The notes below the pieces were generated by a model. It searched no databases. It saw only the letters and a list, made by a program, of their open reading frames with translations, and was not told the DNA's origin. A stretch of 64,000 nt of DNA, taken from contig CAXHUQ010000601.1 of NCBI GenBank assembly GCA_964020085.1, positions 764,501-828,500 of the forward strand, in the 5' to 3' direction. This document shows positions 26,116-38,735 of the stretch, piece after piece. Position 1 is the first letter of the stretch, and each line of letters opens with the position of its first letter. A program made the position numbers and the translations under genes. This DNA is from Micromussa lordhowensis. Lineage: Eukaryota; Cnidaria; Anthozoa; Scleractinia; Lobophylliidae.

Positions 26116-26740
26116 TTATCTTGTAATTAGAATGCATTTAAAGTGCCAACATAGCACAACATTTTGCAGCAAACCGCGGCTCCCTAAGTGCCCGTAAAGC
26201 CGAGCTATGGCAAATTTGGCAAGGACACCCTCAGCGCGCATTTTCTGAAATTCTGCAAAGTTGCGACCAGGGGAAAAACCTGCAGAAAGAAGGCAAGAAA
26301 AAACACCCTGGTGCAAATGCCATTATATCCTAATTAAAATGCACTTAAAGTGCGAACATAGCACAACATTTTGCAGCAAACCGCGGCTCCCTAAGTGCCC
26401 GTAAAGCCGAGCTATGGCAAATTTGGCAAGCACACCCTCAGCGCGCTTTTTCTGAAATTCTGCAAAGTTGCGTCCAAGGGAAAAACCTCCAGAAAGAATT
26501 CTACAAAAAACACCTTGGCGCAAATGCCATTATAATCTATTTACAATGCACTTAAAGTGCCAACATAGCACAACATTTTGCAGCAAACCGCGGCTCCCTA
26601 AGTGCCCGTAAAGCCGAGCTATGGCAAATTTGGCAAGCACACCCTCAGCGCGCTTTTTCTGAAATTCTGCAAAGTTGCGACCAGGGAAAAAACCTGCAGA
26701 AAGAAGGCCAGAAAAAACACCCTGGCGCAAATGCCATTAT
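26116..26740. repeat. Module W, cycle I (3 monomers)
   Basis: Three monomers marked by GGCAAGAAAAAACACC with CTGGTGCAAATGCC, AAAGTGCGAACATAG, and CACACCCTCAGCGCGCTTTT. The middle monomer contains the divergent AAAGAATTCTACAAAAAAC segment. The order W then GTAGATAAAATCCACTT (start of module P) recurs at 52735 and 55000. Confidence 0.7.
26470..26545. repeat. Divergent half-monomer with GAATTCTACAAA, copy 1
   Basis: Where other monomers read CTGCAGAAAGAAGGCCAG this one reads CTCCAGAAAGAATTCTAC, followed by ACACCTTGGCGC and by ATTATAATCTATTTAC instead of ATTATCTCCTAATT. One other copy exists, at about 54734-54809. The equivalent monomer at about 52469-52540 has an ordinary sequence. Confidence 0.7.
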
Positions 26741-27549
26741 CTTGTAGATAAAATCCACTTCAGGTGCCAACATAGCACAACATTTTGCAGCAAACCGCGG
26801 CTCCCAAAGTGCCCGTAAAGCCCAGCTATGTCAAATTTGGCAAGGACACCCTCAGCGCGCATTTTCTGAAATTCTGCAAAGTTGTGACCAGGGGAAAAAC
26901 CTGCAGAAAAAGGCCAGAAAAAACACCATGGCGCAAATGCCATTATCTTCTAATTAAGATGCACTTAAAGTGCTAACATAGCACAACATTTCGCAGCAAA
27001 CTGCGGCTCCCAAAGTGCCCGTAAAGCCGAGCTATGGCAAATTTGGCAAGGACACCCTCACCGCAAATTTTCTTAAATTCTGCAAAGTTGCGACCAGGGG
27101 AAAGTCCTGCAGAAAAAGGCCAGAAAAAACACCCTGGCGCAAATGCCATCATCTCCTAATTAAAATGCACTTCAAGTGCCAACATAGCACAACATTTTGC
27201 AGCAAACCGCGGCTTCCTAAGTGGCCGTAAAGCCGAGCTATGGCAAATTTGGCAAGGACAACCTCAGCGCGCATTTTCTGAAATTCTGCAAAGTTGTGAC
27301 CAGGGGAAAAACCTGCAGAAAGAAGGCCAGAAAAAACACCATGGCGCAAATGCCATTATCTCCTAATTAAGATGCACTTAAAGTGCCAACAAAGCACAAC
27401 ATTTTGCAGCAAACTACGGCTCCCAAAGTGCCCGTAAAGCCGAGCTATGGCAAATTTGGCAAGGACACCCTCACCGCAAATTTTCTGAAATTCTGCAAAG
27501 TTGCGACCAGGGGAAAGTCCTGCAGAAAGAGGCCAGAAAAAACACCCTG
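26741..27549. repeat. Module P fragment (P') preceding class B, cycle I/II boundary
   Basis: About four class A monomers of module P type, opening with GTAGATAAAATCCACTT and including two CCTCACCGCAAATTTTC monomers. It switches to class B inside one monomer near 27550: AAAAACACCCTGGCGC is class A, and the following GAATGCCATCATGTTTTAAC is class B. Confidence 0.7.
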
Positions 27550-28434
27550 GCGCGAATGCCATCATGTTTTAACTAAGATTTCCTTCAAGTGCCAACCTTG
27601 CACAACATTTTGCTGGGAACCGCGTCTCTTAAAGTGCCCGTGGAGCCGAGCTATGTCAAATTTGCCAAGGGGACCCCCAGCGCGCGTTTTCTGAAATTCT
27701 GCAAAGTTGGGACCAGGGCAAACTCCTGCAAAAAGAAGGCCAGAAAAAACAGCCTGGCGCGAATGCCATCATGTTTTAACTACAATTTCCTTCAAGTGCC
27801 AACCTGGCACAACATTTCGTTGCAAACCGCGCCTCTTAAAGTGGCCGTGGAGCCGAGCTATGTCAAATTTGCCAAGGGGACCCCCAGCGCGCGTTTTCTG
27901 AAATTCTGCAAAGTTGGGACCAGGGCAAACTCCTGCAAAAAGAAGGCCAGAAAAAACACCCTGACGCGAATGCCATCATGTTCTAACTAATATTTCCTTT
28001 CAGGTGCCAACCTAGCACAACATTTTGCTGGAAACCGCGCCTCTTAAAGTGCCCGTGGCGCCGAGCTATGTCAAATTTGCCAAGGGGACCCCCAGCGCGC
28101 GTTTTCTGAAATTCTGCAAAGTTGGGACCAGGGCAAACTCCTGCAAAAAGAAGGCCAGAAAAAACACCCCGGCGCGAATGCCATCATATTCTAACTACAA
28201 TTTCCTTCAAGTGCCAACCTAGCACAACATTTTGCTGCAAACCGCGCCTCTTAAAGTGCCCGCGGAGCGGAGCTATGTCAAATTTGCCAAGGGGACCCCC
28301 AGCGCGCGTTTTCTGAAATTCTGCAAAGTTGGGACCAGGGCAAACTCCTGCAAAAAGAAGGCCAGAAAAACACCCTGGCGCGAATGCCATCATGTTCTAA
28401 CTAAAATTTCCTTTAAGTGCCAACCTAGCACAAC
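27550..28434. repeat. Class B block, cycle II (~4.3 monomers)
   Basis: Second class B block. From 27879 it matches the window start almost base for base. The preceding one and a half monomers (27550-27878) show what probably lies just left of the window. Variants such as GGAACCGCGTCTC (27617) and TTTCGTTGCAAACC (27813) show internal diversity. It ends at the same truncated junction as block I. Confidence 0.85.
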
Positions 28435-28447
28435 CTACCCTCAGCGC
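28428..28447. other. Class B to class A junction, second copy
   Basis: GCACAAC is followed by three bases and then CCCTCAGCGCGC, the same ~64-bp deletion as at 551-570. The flanking class A monomer is also identical, including TTGCGATTAGGGGAACG. A shared rare junction shows that the two blocks descend from one ancestral block copied over about 27.9 kb. Confidence 0.85.
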
Positions 28448-31430
28448 GCATTTTCTGAAATTCTGCAAAATTGCGATTAGGGGAACGTCCTGCAGAAAGA
28501 AGGCCAGAAAAAACACCCTGGCGGAAATGCCATCATCTCCTAATTAGAAAGCACTTGAAGTGCCAACATAGTACAACATTTTGCAGCAAACGGCGGCTTC
28601 CTAAGTGCCCGTAAAGCCGAGCTATGGCAAATTTGGCAAGGACACCCTCAGCGCGCATTTTCTGAAATTCTGCAAAGTTGCGACCAGGAGAAACACCTGC
28701 ATCTAAAAGGCCAGAAAAAACAACCTGGCGGAAACGACATCATCTCCTAATTCAAATGCTCTTAAAGTGCCAACATAGCACAACATTTTGCAGCAAACCG
28801 CGGCTCCCTAAGTGCCCGTAAAGCCCAGCTATGTCAAATTTGGCAAGGACACCCTCAGCGCGCATTTTCTGAAATTCTGCAAAGTTGCGACCAGGGAAAA
28901 AACCTGCAGAAAGAAGGCCAGAAAAAACACCCTGGCGCAAATGCCATTATCTCGTAGATAAAATCCACTTCAGGTGCCAACATAGCACAACATTTTGCAG
29001 CAAACCGCGGCTCCCAAAGTGCCCGTAAAGCCCAGCTATGTCAAATTTGGCAAGGACACCCTCAGCGCGCATTTTCTGAAATTCTGCAAAGTTGCGACCA
29101 GGGAAAAAACCTGCAGAAAGAAGGCCAGAAAAAACACCCTGGCGCAAATGCCATCATCTCCTAATTAAAATGCACTTCAAGTGCCAACATAGCACAACAT
29201 TTTGCAGCAAACCGCGGCTTCCTAAGTGGCCGTAAAGCCGAGCTATGGCAAATTTGGCAAGGACACCCTCAGCGCGCATTTTCTGAAATTCTGCAAAGTT
29301 GTGACCAGGGGAAAAACCTGCTGAAAGAAGGCCAGAAACAACACCATGGCGCAAATGCCATTATCTCCTAATTAGAATGCACTTGAAGTGCCAACATAGC
29401 ACAACATTTTGCAGCAAACCGCGGCTCCGAAAGTGCCCGTAAAGCCGAGCTATGGCAAATTTGGCAAGGACACTCTCAGCGCGCATTTTCTGAAATTCTG
29501 CAAAGTTGCGACCAGGGGAAAGTCCTGCAGAAAGAAGGCCAGAAAAAACACCCTGGCGCAAATGCCATTATCTCCTAATTAAAATGCACTTAAAGTGCCA
29601 GCATAGCACAACATTTTGCAGCAAACCGCGGCTCCCAAAGTGCCCGTAAAGCCGAGCTATGGCAAATTTAGCAAGGACACCCTCAGCGGGCATTTTCTAA
29701 AATTGTGCAAAGTTGCGACCAGGAGAAACACCTGCATTTAAAAGGCCAGAAAAAACAACCTGGCGGAAACGACATCATCTCCTAATTCAAATGCTCTTAA
29801 AGTGCCAACATAGCACAACATTTTGCAGCAAACCGCGGCTCCCTAAGTGCCCGTAAAGCCCAGCTATGTCAAATTTGGCAAGGACACCCTCAGCGCGCAT
29901 TTTCTGAAATTCTGCAAAGTTGCGACCAGGGAAAAAACCTGCAGAAAGAAGGCCAGAAAAAACACCCTGGCGCAAATGCCATTATCTCGTAGATAAAATC
30001 CACTTCAGGTGCCAACATAGCACAACATTTTGCAGCAAACCGCGGCTCCCAAAGTGCCCGTAAAGCCCAGCTATGTCAAATTTGGCAAGGACACCCTCAG
30101 CGCGCATTTTCTGAAATTCTGCAAAGTTGCGACCAGGGAAAAAACCTGCAGAAAGAAGGCCAGAAAAAACACCCTGGCGCAAATGCCATCATCTCCTAAT
30201 TAAAATGCACTTCAAGTGCCAACATAGCACAACATTTTGCAGCAAACCGCGGCTTCCTAAGTGGCCGTAAAGCCGAGCTATGGCAAATTTGGCAAGGACA
30301 CCCTCAGCGCGCATTTTCTAAAATTCTGCAAAGTTGTGACCAGGGGAAAAACCTGCAGAAAGAAGGCCAGAAACAACACCATGGCGCAAATGCCATTATC
30401 TCCTAATTAAGATGCACTTAAAGTGCCAACATAGCACAACATTTTGCAGCAAACTGCGGCTCCCAAAGTGCCCGTAAAGCCGAGCTATGGCAAATTTGGA
30501 AAGGACACCCTCACCGCAAATTTTCTGAAATTCTGCAAAGTTGCGACCAGGGGAAAGTCCTGCAGAAAGAGGCCAGAAAAAACACCCTGGCGCAAATGCC
30601 ATCATCTCCTAATTAAAAAGCACTTCAAGTGCCAACATAGCACAACATTTTGCAGCAAACCGCGGCTCCCAAAGTGCCCGTAAAGCCGAGCTATGGCAAA
30701 TTTGGCAAGGACACCCTCACCGCAAATTTTCTGAAATTCTGCAAAGTTGCGACCAGGGGAAAGTCCTGCAGAAAGAGGCCAGAAAAAACACCCTGGCGCA
30801 AATGCCATCATCTCCTAATTAAAATGCACATCAAGTGCCAACATAGCACAACATTTTGCAGCAAACCGCGGCTTCCTAAGTGGCCGTAAAGCCGAGCTAT
30901 GGCAAATTTGGCAAGGACACCCTCAGCGCGCATTTTCTGAAATTCTGCAAAGTTGTGACCAGGGGAAAAACCTGCAGAAAGAAGGCCAGAAAAAACACCA
31001 TGACGCAAATGCCATTATCTCCTAATTAAGATGCACTTAAAGTGCCAACATAGCACAACATTTTGCAGCAAACTGCGGCTCCCAAAGTGCCCGTAAAGCC
31101 GAGCTATGGCAAATTTGGCAAGGACACCCTCACCGCAAATTTTCTGAAATTCTGCAAAGTTGCGACCAGGGGAAAGTCCTGCAGAAAGAAGGCCAGAAAA
31201 AACACCCTGGCGCAAATGCCATCATCTCCTAATTAAAAAGCACTTCAAGTGCCAACATAGCACAACATTTTGCAGCAGACCGCGGCTTCCTAAGTGGCCG
31301 TAAAGCCGAGCTATGGCAAATTTGGCAAGGACACCCTCAGCGCGCATTTTCTGAAATTCTGCAAAGTTGCGACCAGGGGAAAAACCTGCAGAAAGAAGGC
31401 CATAAAAAAAACCCTGGCGCAAATGCCATT
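28435..31430. repeat. Module P, cycle II, first copy
   Basis: Class A monomers matching module P of cycle I. After 28590 the alignment jumps forward by three monomers relative to cycle I (offset 27877 falls to about 27256 for 1496/28752). A ~700-bp stretch (about 28675-29375) recurs 1035 bp later (about 29710-30410), with monomers of the 1070 and 1277 type lying between. Confidence 0.7.
29260..31305. repeat. ~2046-bp duplicated segment, copy 1 (offset 3516)
   Basis: Ten monomers that recur at 32776-34821. Paired markers include CGGCTCCGAAAGTG (29424/32940), CAGCGGGCATTTTC (29686/33202), GCATTTAAAAGG (29734/33250) and AATGCACATCAAGTGCC (30825/34341). Confidence 0.75.
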
Positions 31431-32775
31431 ATCTCATAATTAAAATGCACTTTAAGTGCCAACATAACACAATATTTTGCAGCAAACCGCGGTTCCCTAA
31501 GTGCCCGTAAAGCCGAGCTATGGCAAATTTGGCAAGGACACCCTCAGCGCGCATTTTCTGAAATTCTGCAAAGTTGCGACCAGGGGAAAAACCTGCAGAA
31601 AGAAGGCCAAAAAATACACCCTGGCGCAAACGCCATCATCTCGTAATTAAAATGCACTTTAAGTGCCAACATAGTACAACATTTTGCAGCAAACCGCGGC
31701 TCCCTAAGTGCCCATAAAGCCCAGCTATGTCAAATTTGGTAAGGACACCCTCAGCGCGAATTTTCTTGAATTCTGCAAAGTTGCGACCAGGGGAAAAACC
31801 TGCAGAAAGAAGGCCAGAAAAAAACCCCTGGCGCAAATGCCACTATCTCCTAATTACAATGTACTTAAAGTGCAAACATAGCACAATATTTTGCAGCAAA
31901 CCACGGCTCCCTAAGTGCCCGTAAAGCCGAGCTATAGCAAATTTGACAAGGACACCCTCAGCGCGCATTTTCTGAAATTCTGCAAAGTTGCGATTAGGGG
32001 AAAAACCTGCAGAAAGAAGGCCAGCAAAAAACACCCTGGCGCAAATGCATTTATCTCCTAATTAGAATGCACTTAAAGTGCCAACATAGCACAACATTTT
32101 GCAGCAAACCGCGGCTCCCTAAGTGCCCGTAAAGCCGAGCTATGGCAAACTTGGCAAGGACATCCTTAGCGCGCATTTTCTAAAATTCTGCAAAGTTGCG
32201 ACCAGGGGAAGAACCTGCAGAAAGAAGGCCATAAAAAAACCCTAGCGCAAATGGCATTATCTCCTAATTAAAAAGCACTTAAAGTGCCAACATAGCAGAA
32301 CATTTTGCAGCAACCCGCGGCTCCCTAAGTGCCCGTAAAGCCGAGCTATGGCAAACTTGGCAAGGACACCCTTAGCGCGCATTTTCTAAAATTCTGCAAA
32401 GTTGCCACCAGGGTAAGAACCTGCAGAAATAAGGCCATAAAAAAACCCTCGCGCAAAAAGCATTATCTCCTAATTAAAATGCACTTAAAGTGCCAACATA
32501 GCACAACATTTTACAGCAAACCGCGGTTCTCTAAGTGCCCGTAAAGCCGAGCTATGGCAGATTTGGCAAGGACACCGTCAGTGCGCATTTTCTGAAATGC
32601 TGCAAAGTTGCGACCAGGGGAAAAACCTGCAGAAAGAAGGCCGAAAAAAACACCCTGACGCAAACGCCATCATCTCTTAATTAAAATGCACTTGAAGTGC
32701 AAACATAGCACAACATTTTGCAGCAAATCGCGGCTCTCTAAGTGCCCGTAAAGCCGAGCTATGGCAAATTTGGCA
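31431..32775. repeat. Module Q, cycle II, first (interrupted) copy
   Basis: Module Q monomers (AAAGTGCAAACATAGCAC with AATATTTTGC, GCGCGAATTTTC, CCATAAAAAAACCC, CCGTCAGTGCGC). The run is broken within the monomer near 32745-32815, where it switches back to module P. The same terminal stretch (GGCAGATTTGG, GGCCGAAAAAAACACC) reappears about 2275 bp later at 34835 onward, after the P insert. Confidence 0.7.
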
Positions 32776-34821
32776 AGGACACCCTCAGCGCGCATTTTCT
32801 GAAATTCTGCAAAGTTGTGACCAGGGGAAAAACCTGCAGAAAGAAGGCCAGAAACAACACCATGGCGCAAATGCCATTATCTCCTAATTAGAATGCACTT
32901 GAAGTGCCAACATAGCACAACATTTTGCAGCAAACCGCGGCTCCGAAAGTGCCCGTAAAGCCGAGCTATGGCAAATTTGGCAAGGACACTCTCAGCGCGC
33001 ATTTTCTGAAATTCTGCAAAGTTGCGACCAGGGGAAAGTCCTGCAGAAAGAAGGCCAGAAAAAACACCCTGGCGCAAATGCCATTATCTCCTAATTAAAA
33101 TGCACTTAAAGTGCCAGCATAGCACAACATTTTGCAGCAAACCGCGGCTCCCAAAGTGCCCGTAAAGCCGAGCTATGGCAAATTTAGCAAGGACACCCTC
33201 AGCGGGCATTTTCTAAAATTGTGCAAAGTTGCGACCAGGAGAAACACCTGCATTTAAAAGGCCAGAAAAAACAACCTGGCGGAAACGACATCATCTCCTA
33301 ATTCAAATGCTCTTAAAGTGCCAACATAGCACAACATTTTGCAGCAAACCGCGGCTCCCTAAGTGCCCGTAAAGCCCAGCTATGTCAAATTTGGCAAGGA
33401 CACCCTCAGCGCGCATTTTCTGAAATTCTGCAAAGTTGCGACCAGGGAAAAAACCTGCAGAAAGAAGGCCAGAAAAAACACCCTGGCGCAAATGCCATTA
33501 TCTCGTAGATAAAATCCACTTCAGGTGCCAACATAGCACAACATTTTGCAGCAAACCGCGGCTCCCAAAGTGCCCGTAAAGCCCAGCTATGTCAAATTTG
33601 GCAAGGACACCCTCAGCGCGCATTTTCTGAAATTCTGCAAAGTTGCGACCAGGGAAAAAACCTGCAGAAAGAAGGCCAGAAAAAACACCCTGGCGCAAAT
33701 GCCATCATCTCCTAATTAAAATGCACTTCAAGTGCCAACATAGCACAACATTTTGCAGCAAACCGCGGCTTCCTAAGTGGCCGTAAAGCCGAGCTATGGC
33801 AAATTTGGCAAGGACACCCTCAGCGCGCATTTTCTGAAATTCTGCAAAGTTGTGACCAGGGGAAAAACCTGCAGAAAGAAGGCCAGAAACAACACCATGG
33901 CGCAAATGCCATTATCTCCTAATTAAGATGCACTTAAAGTGCCAACATAGCACAACATTTTGCAGCAAACTGCGGCTCCCAAAGTGCCCGTAAAGCCGAG
34001 CTATGGCAAATTTGGCAAGGACACCCTCACCGCAAATTTTCTGAAATTCTGCAAAGTTGCGACCAGGGGAAAGTCCTGCAGAAAGAGGCCAGAAAAAACA
34101 CCCTGGCGCAAATGCCATCATCTCCTAATTAAAAAGCACTTCAAGTGCCAACATAGCACAACATTTTGCAGCAAACCGCGGCTCCCAAAGTGCCCGTAAA
34201 GCCGAGCTATGGCAAATTTGGCAAGGACACCCTCACCGCAAATTTTCTGAAATTCTGCAAAGTTGCGACCAGGGGAAAGTCCTGCAGAAAGAGGCCAGAA
34301 AAAACACCCTGGCGCAAATGCCATCATCTCCTAATTAAAATGCACATCAAGTGCCAACATAGCACAACATTTTGCAGCAAACCGCGGCTTCCTAAGTGGC
34401 CGTAAAGCCGAGCTATGGCAAATTTGGCAAGGACACCCTCAGCGCGCATTTTCTGAAATTCTGCAAAGTTGTGACCAGGGGAAAAACCTGCAGAAAGAAG
34501 GCCAGAAAAAACACCATGGCGCAAATGCCATTATCTCCTAATTAAGATGCACTTAAAGTGCCAACATAGCACAACATTTTGCAGCAAACTGCGGCTCCCA
34601 AAGTGCCCGTAAAGCCGAGCTATGGCAAATTTGGCAAGGACACCCTCACCGCAAATTTTCTGAAAATTCTGCAAAGTTGCGACCAGGGGAAAGTCCTGCA
34701 GAAAGAGGCCAGAAAAAACACCCTGGCGCAAATGCCATCATCTCCTAATTAAAAAGCACTTCAAGTGCCAGCATAGCACAACATTTTGCAGCAAACCGCG
34801 GCTTCCTAAGTGGCCGTAAAG
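32776..34821. repeat. ~2046-bp duplicated segment, copy 2 (module P inserted between Q fragments)
   Basis: Near-identical to 29260-31305 at offset 3516. Its left edge lies in the chimeric monomer spanning about 32670-32870, whose first half is module Q (AATCGCGGCTCTC) and second half module P (TTGTGACCAGGGG with AAACAACACCATGG). Its right edge lies near 34821, where GTGGCCGTAAAG is joined to GGCAGATTTGG. A +1 insertion (GAAAATTCTGC, near 34664) and a -1 deletion (AAAGAGGCC, near 34703) distinguish it from copy 1. Confidence 0.75.
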
Positions 34822-37436
34822 CCGAGCTATGGCAGATTTGGCAAGGACACCGTCAGTGCGCATTTTCTGAAATGCTGCAAAGTTGCGACCAGGGGAAAAA
34901 CCTGCAGAAAGAAGGCCGAAAAAAACACCCTGACGCAAACGCCATCATCTCTTAATTAAAATGCACTTGAAGTGCAAACATAGCACAACATTTTGCAGCA
35001 AATCGCGGCTCTCTAAGTGCCCGTAAAGCCGAGCTATGGCAAATTTGGCAAGGACACCCTCAGCGCGCATTTTCTGAAATTCTGCAAAGTTGCGACCAGG
35101 TGAAAAACCTGCAGAAAGAAGGCCAAAAAAAACACCGTGGCGCAAACGCCATCATCTCCTAATTAAAATGCACTTCAAGTGCCAACATAGCACAACATTG
35201 TGCAGCAAACCGCGACTCCCTAAGTGCCCGTAAAGCCCAGCTATATCAAATTTGGCAAGGACACCCTCAGCGCGAATTTTCTGGAATTCTGCAAAGTTGC
35301 GACGAGGGAAAAGACCTGCAGAAAGAAGGCCAGAAAAAACCCCCTGGCGCAAATGCCACTATCTCCGAACTACAATGTACTTAAAGTGCAAACATAGCAC
35401 AATATTTTGCAGCAAACCACGGCTCCCTAAGTGCCCGTAAAGCCGAGCTATAGCAAATTTGGCAAGGACACCCTCAGCGCGCATTTTCTGATATTCTGCA
35501 AAGTTGCGACCAGGGGAAAAACCTGCAGAAAGAAGGCCATAAAAAAAACCCTGGCGCAAATGCTATTATCTCATAATTAAAATGCACTTTAAGTGCCAAC
35601 ATAACACAATATTTTGCAGCAAACCGCGGTTCCCTAAGTGCCCGTAAAGCCGAGCTATGGCAAATTTGGCAAGGACACCCTCAGCGCGCATTTTCTGAAA
35701 TTCTGCAAAGTTGCGACCAGGGGAAAAACCTGCAGAAAGAAGGCCTAAAAATACACCCTGGCGCAAACGCCATCATCTCGTAATTAAAATGCACTTCAAG
35801 TGCCAACATAGTACAACATTTTGCAGCAAACCGCGGCTCCCTAAGTGCCCGTAAAGCCCAGCTATGTCAAATTTGGCAAGGACACCCTCAGCGCGAATTT
35901 TCTGGAATTCTGCAAAGTTGCGACCAGGGGAAAAACCTGCAGAAAGAAGGCCAGAAAAAACCCCCTGGCGCAATTGCCACTATCTCCTAATTACAATGTA
36001 CTTAAAGTGCAAACATAGCACAATATTTTGCAGCAAACCACGGCTCCCTAAGTGCCCGTAAAGCCGAGCTATAGCAAATTTGACAAGGACACCCTCAGCG
36101 CGCATTTTCTGAAATTCTGCAAAGTTGCGACCAGGGGAAAAACCTGCAGAAAGAAGGCCAGCAAAAAACACCCTGGCGCAAATGCATTTATCTCCTAATT
36201 AGAATGCACTTAAAGTGCCAACATAGCACAACATTTTGCAGCAAACCGCGGCTCCCTAAGTGAACGTAAAGCCGAGCTATGGCAAACTTGGCAAGGACAT
36301 CCTTAGCGCGCATTTTCTAAAATTCTGCAAAGTTGCGACCAGGGGAAGAACCTGCAGAAAGAAGGCCATAAAAAAACCCTGGCGCAAATGGCATTATCTC
36401 CTAATTAAAATGCACTTAAAGTGCCAACATAGCAGAACATTTTGCAGCAACCCGCGGCTCCCAAAGTGCCCGTAAAGCCGAGCTATGGCAAACTTGGCAA
36501 GGACACCCTTAGCGCGCATTTTCTAAAATTCTGCAAAGTTGCGACCAGGGTAAGAACCTGCAGAAATAAGGCCATAAAAAAAACCCTCGCGCAAAAAGCA
36601 TTATCTCCTAATTAAAATGCACTTAAAGTGCCAACATAGCACAACATTTTACAGCAAACCGCGGCTCTCTAAGTGCCCGTAAAGCCGAGCTATGGCAGAT
36701 TTGGCAAGGACACCGTCAGTGCGCATTTTCTGAAATGCTGCAAAGTTGCGACCAGGGGAAAAACCTGCAGAAAGAAGGCCAAAAAAAACACGCTGACGCA
36801 AACGCCATCATCTCTTAATTAAAATGCACTTGAAGTGCAAACATAGCACAACATTTTGCAGCAAATCGCGGCTCTCTAAGTGCCCGTAAAGCCGAGCTAT
36901 GGCAAATTTGGCAAGGACACCCTCAGCGCGCATTTTCTGAAATTCTGCAAAGTTGCGACCAGGTGAAAAACCTGCAGAAAGAAGGCCAAAAAAAACACCG
37001 TGGCGCAAACGCCATCATCTCCTAATTAAAATGCACTTCAAGTGCCAACATAGCACAACATTGTGCAGCAAACCGCGACTCCCTAAGTGCCCGTAAAGCC
37101 CAGCTATATCAAATTTGGCAAGGACACCCTCAGCGCGAATTTTCTGGAATTCTGCAAAGTTGCGACCAGGGAAAAAACCTGCAGAAAGAAGGCCAGAAAA
37201 AACCCCCTGGCGCAAATGCCACTATCTCCTAACTAGAATGTACTTAAAGTGCAAACATAGCACAATATTTTGCAGCAAACCACGGCTCCCTAAGTGCCCG
37301 TAAAGCCGAGCTATAGCAAATTTGGCAAGGACACCCTCAGCGCGCATTTTCTAATATTCTGCAAAGTTGCGACCAGGGGAAAAACCTGCAGAAAGAAGGC
37401 CAGCAAAAAACACTCTCGCGCAAATGCCATTATCTC
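34822..37436. repeat. Module Q, cycle II, second copy
   Basis: About 12.6 monomers matching 4378-6870 and 5413-6870. The rare AAGTGAACGTAAAG variant links 36256 with 5896 (offset 30360), so this copy derives from the second unit of cycle I module Q. The end of the module matches 6863 onward at offset 30567. Confidence 0.7.
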
Positions 37437-37699
37437 TTAATTAAAATGCACTTAAAGTGCCAACATAGCACAACATTTTGCAGCAAACCGCAGCTCTCAA
37501 AGTGCAGGTAAAGCCGAGCAATGGCAAATTTGACAAGGACACCCTCAGCGCGCATTTTCTGAAATTCTGCAAAGTTGCGACCAGGGAAAAGTCCTGCAGA
37601 AAGAAGGCCAGAAAAAACGCCCTGGCGCAAATGCCATCATCTCCTAATTAAAATGCACTTAGAGTGCCACCATAGCACAACATTTTGCAGCAATCCGCG

Positions 37700-38735
37700 G
37701 CTCCCTAAGTGCCCGTAAAGCCGAGCTATGGAAAATTTGGCAAGGACACCCTCAGTACGCATTTTCTAAAATTCTGCAAAGTTGCGACCAGGGAAAACTC
37801 CTGCAGAACGAAGGCCAGAAAAAACGCCCTGGCGCAAACTCCATCATCTCCTACTTAAAATACCCTTAAAGTGCTACCATAGCACAACATTTTGCAGCAA
37901 ACCGCGGCTCCCTAAGTGCCCGTAAAGCCGAGCTATGGCAAATTTGGCAAGGACACCCTCAGCGCCTATTTTCTGAAATTCTGCAAAGTTGCGACCAGGG
38001 GAAAAACATGCAGAAAGAAGGCCAGAAAAAACACCCTGGCGCAAATCCCATTATCTCCTAATTAAAAGGCACTTGAAGTGCAAACATAGCACAACATTTT
38101 GCAGCAAACCACGGCTCCCTAAGTGCCCGTAAAGCCGAGGTATGGCAAATTTGGCAAGGACACCCTCAGCGCGCATTTTCTGAAATTCTGCAAAGTTGCG
38201 ACCAGGGGAAAGTCTTGCAGAAAGAAGGCCAGAAAAAACACCCTGGCGCAAATCCCATTATCTCCTAATTAAAATGCACTTGAAGTGCAAACATAGCAAA
38301 ACATTTTGCAGCAAACCGCGGCTCCCAAAGTGCCCGTAAAGCCGAGGTATGGCAAATTTGGCAAGGACACCCTCAGCGCGCATTTTCTGAAATTCTGCAA
38401 AGTTGCGACCAGGGAAAAGTGCTGCAGAAAGAAGGCCAGGAAAAACGCCCTGGCGCAAATGCCATCATCTCCTAATTAAAAAACACTTAAAGTGCCACCA
38501 TAGCACAACATTTTGCAGCAAACCGCGGCTCCCTAAGTGCCCGTAAAGTTGAGCTATGGCAAATTTGGCAAGGACACCCTCAGCGCGCATTTTCTGAAAT
38601 TCTGCAAAGTTGCGACCAGGGGAAACTCCTGCAGAAAGAAGGCCAGTAAAAACACCCTGGCGCAAATGCCATGATCTCCTAATTAGAATGCACTTGAAGT
38701 GTCAACATAGCACAACATTTTGCAGCAAACCGCGG
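37700..38735. repeat. 1035-bp pentamer duplication, copy 1
   Basis: Repeats at 38736-39770 with offset 1035. Shared rare variants are GAGCTATGGAAAATTTGG, CAGTACGCATTTTC, GCAGAACGAAGG, TACTTAAAATACCCTTAAAG and AAGTGCTGCAGAAAG. Confidence 0.8.
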
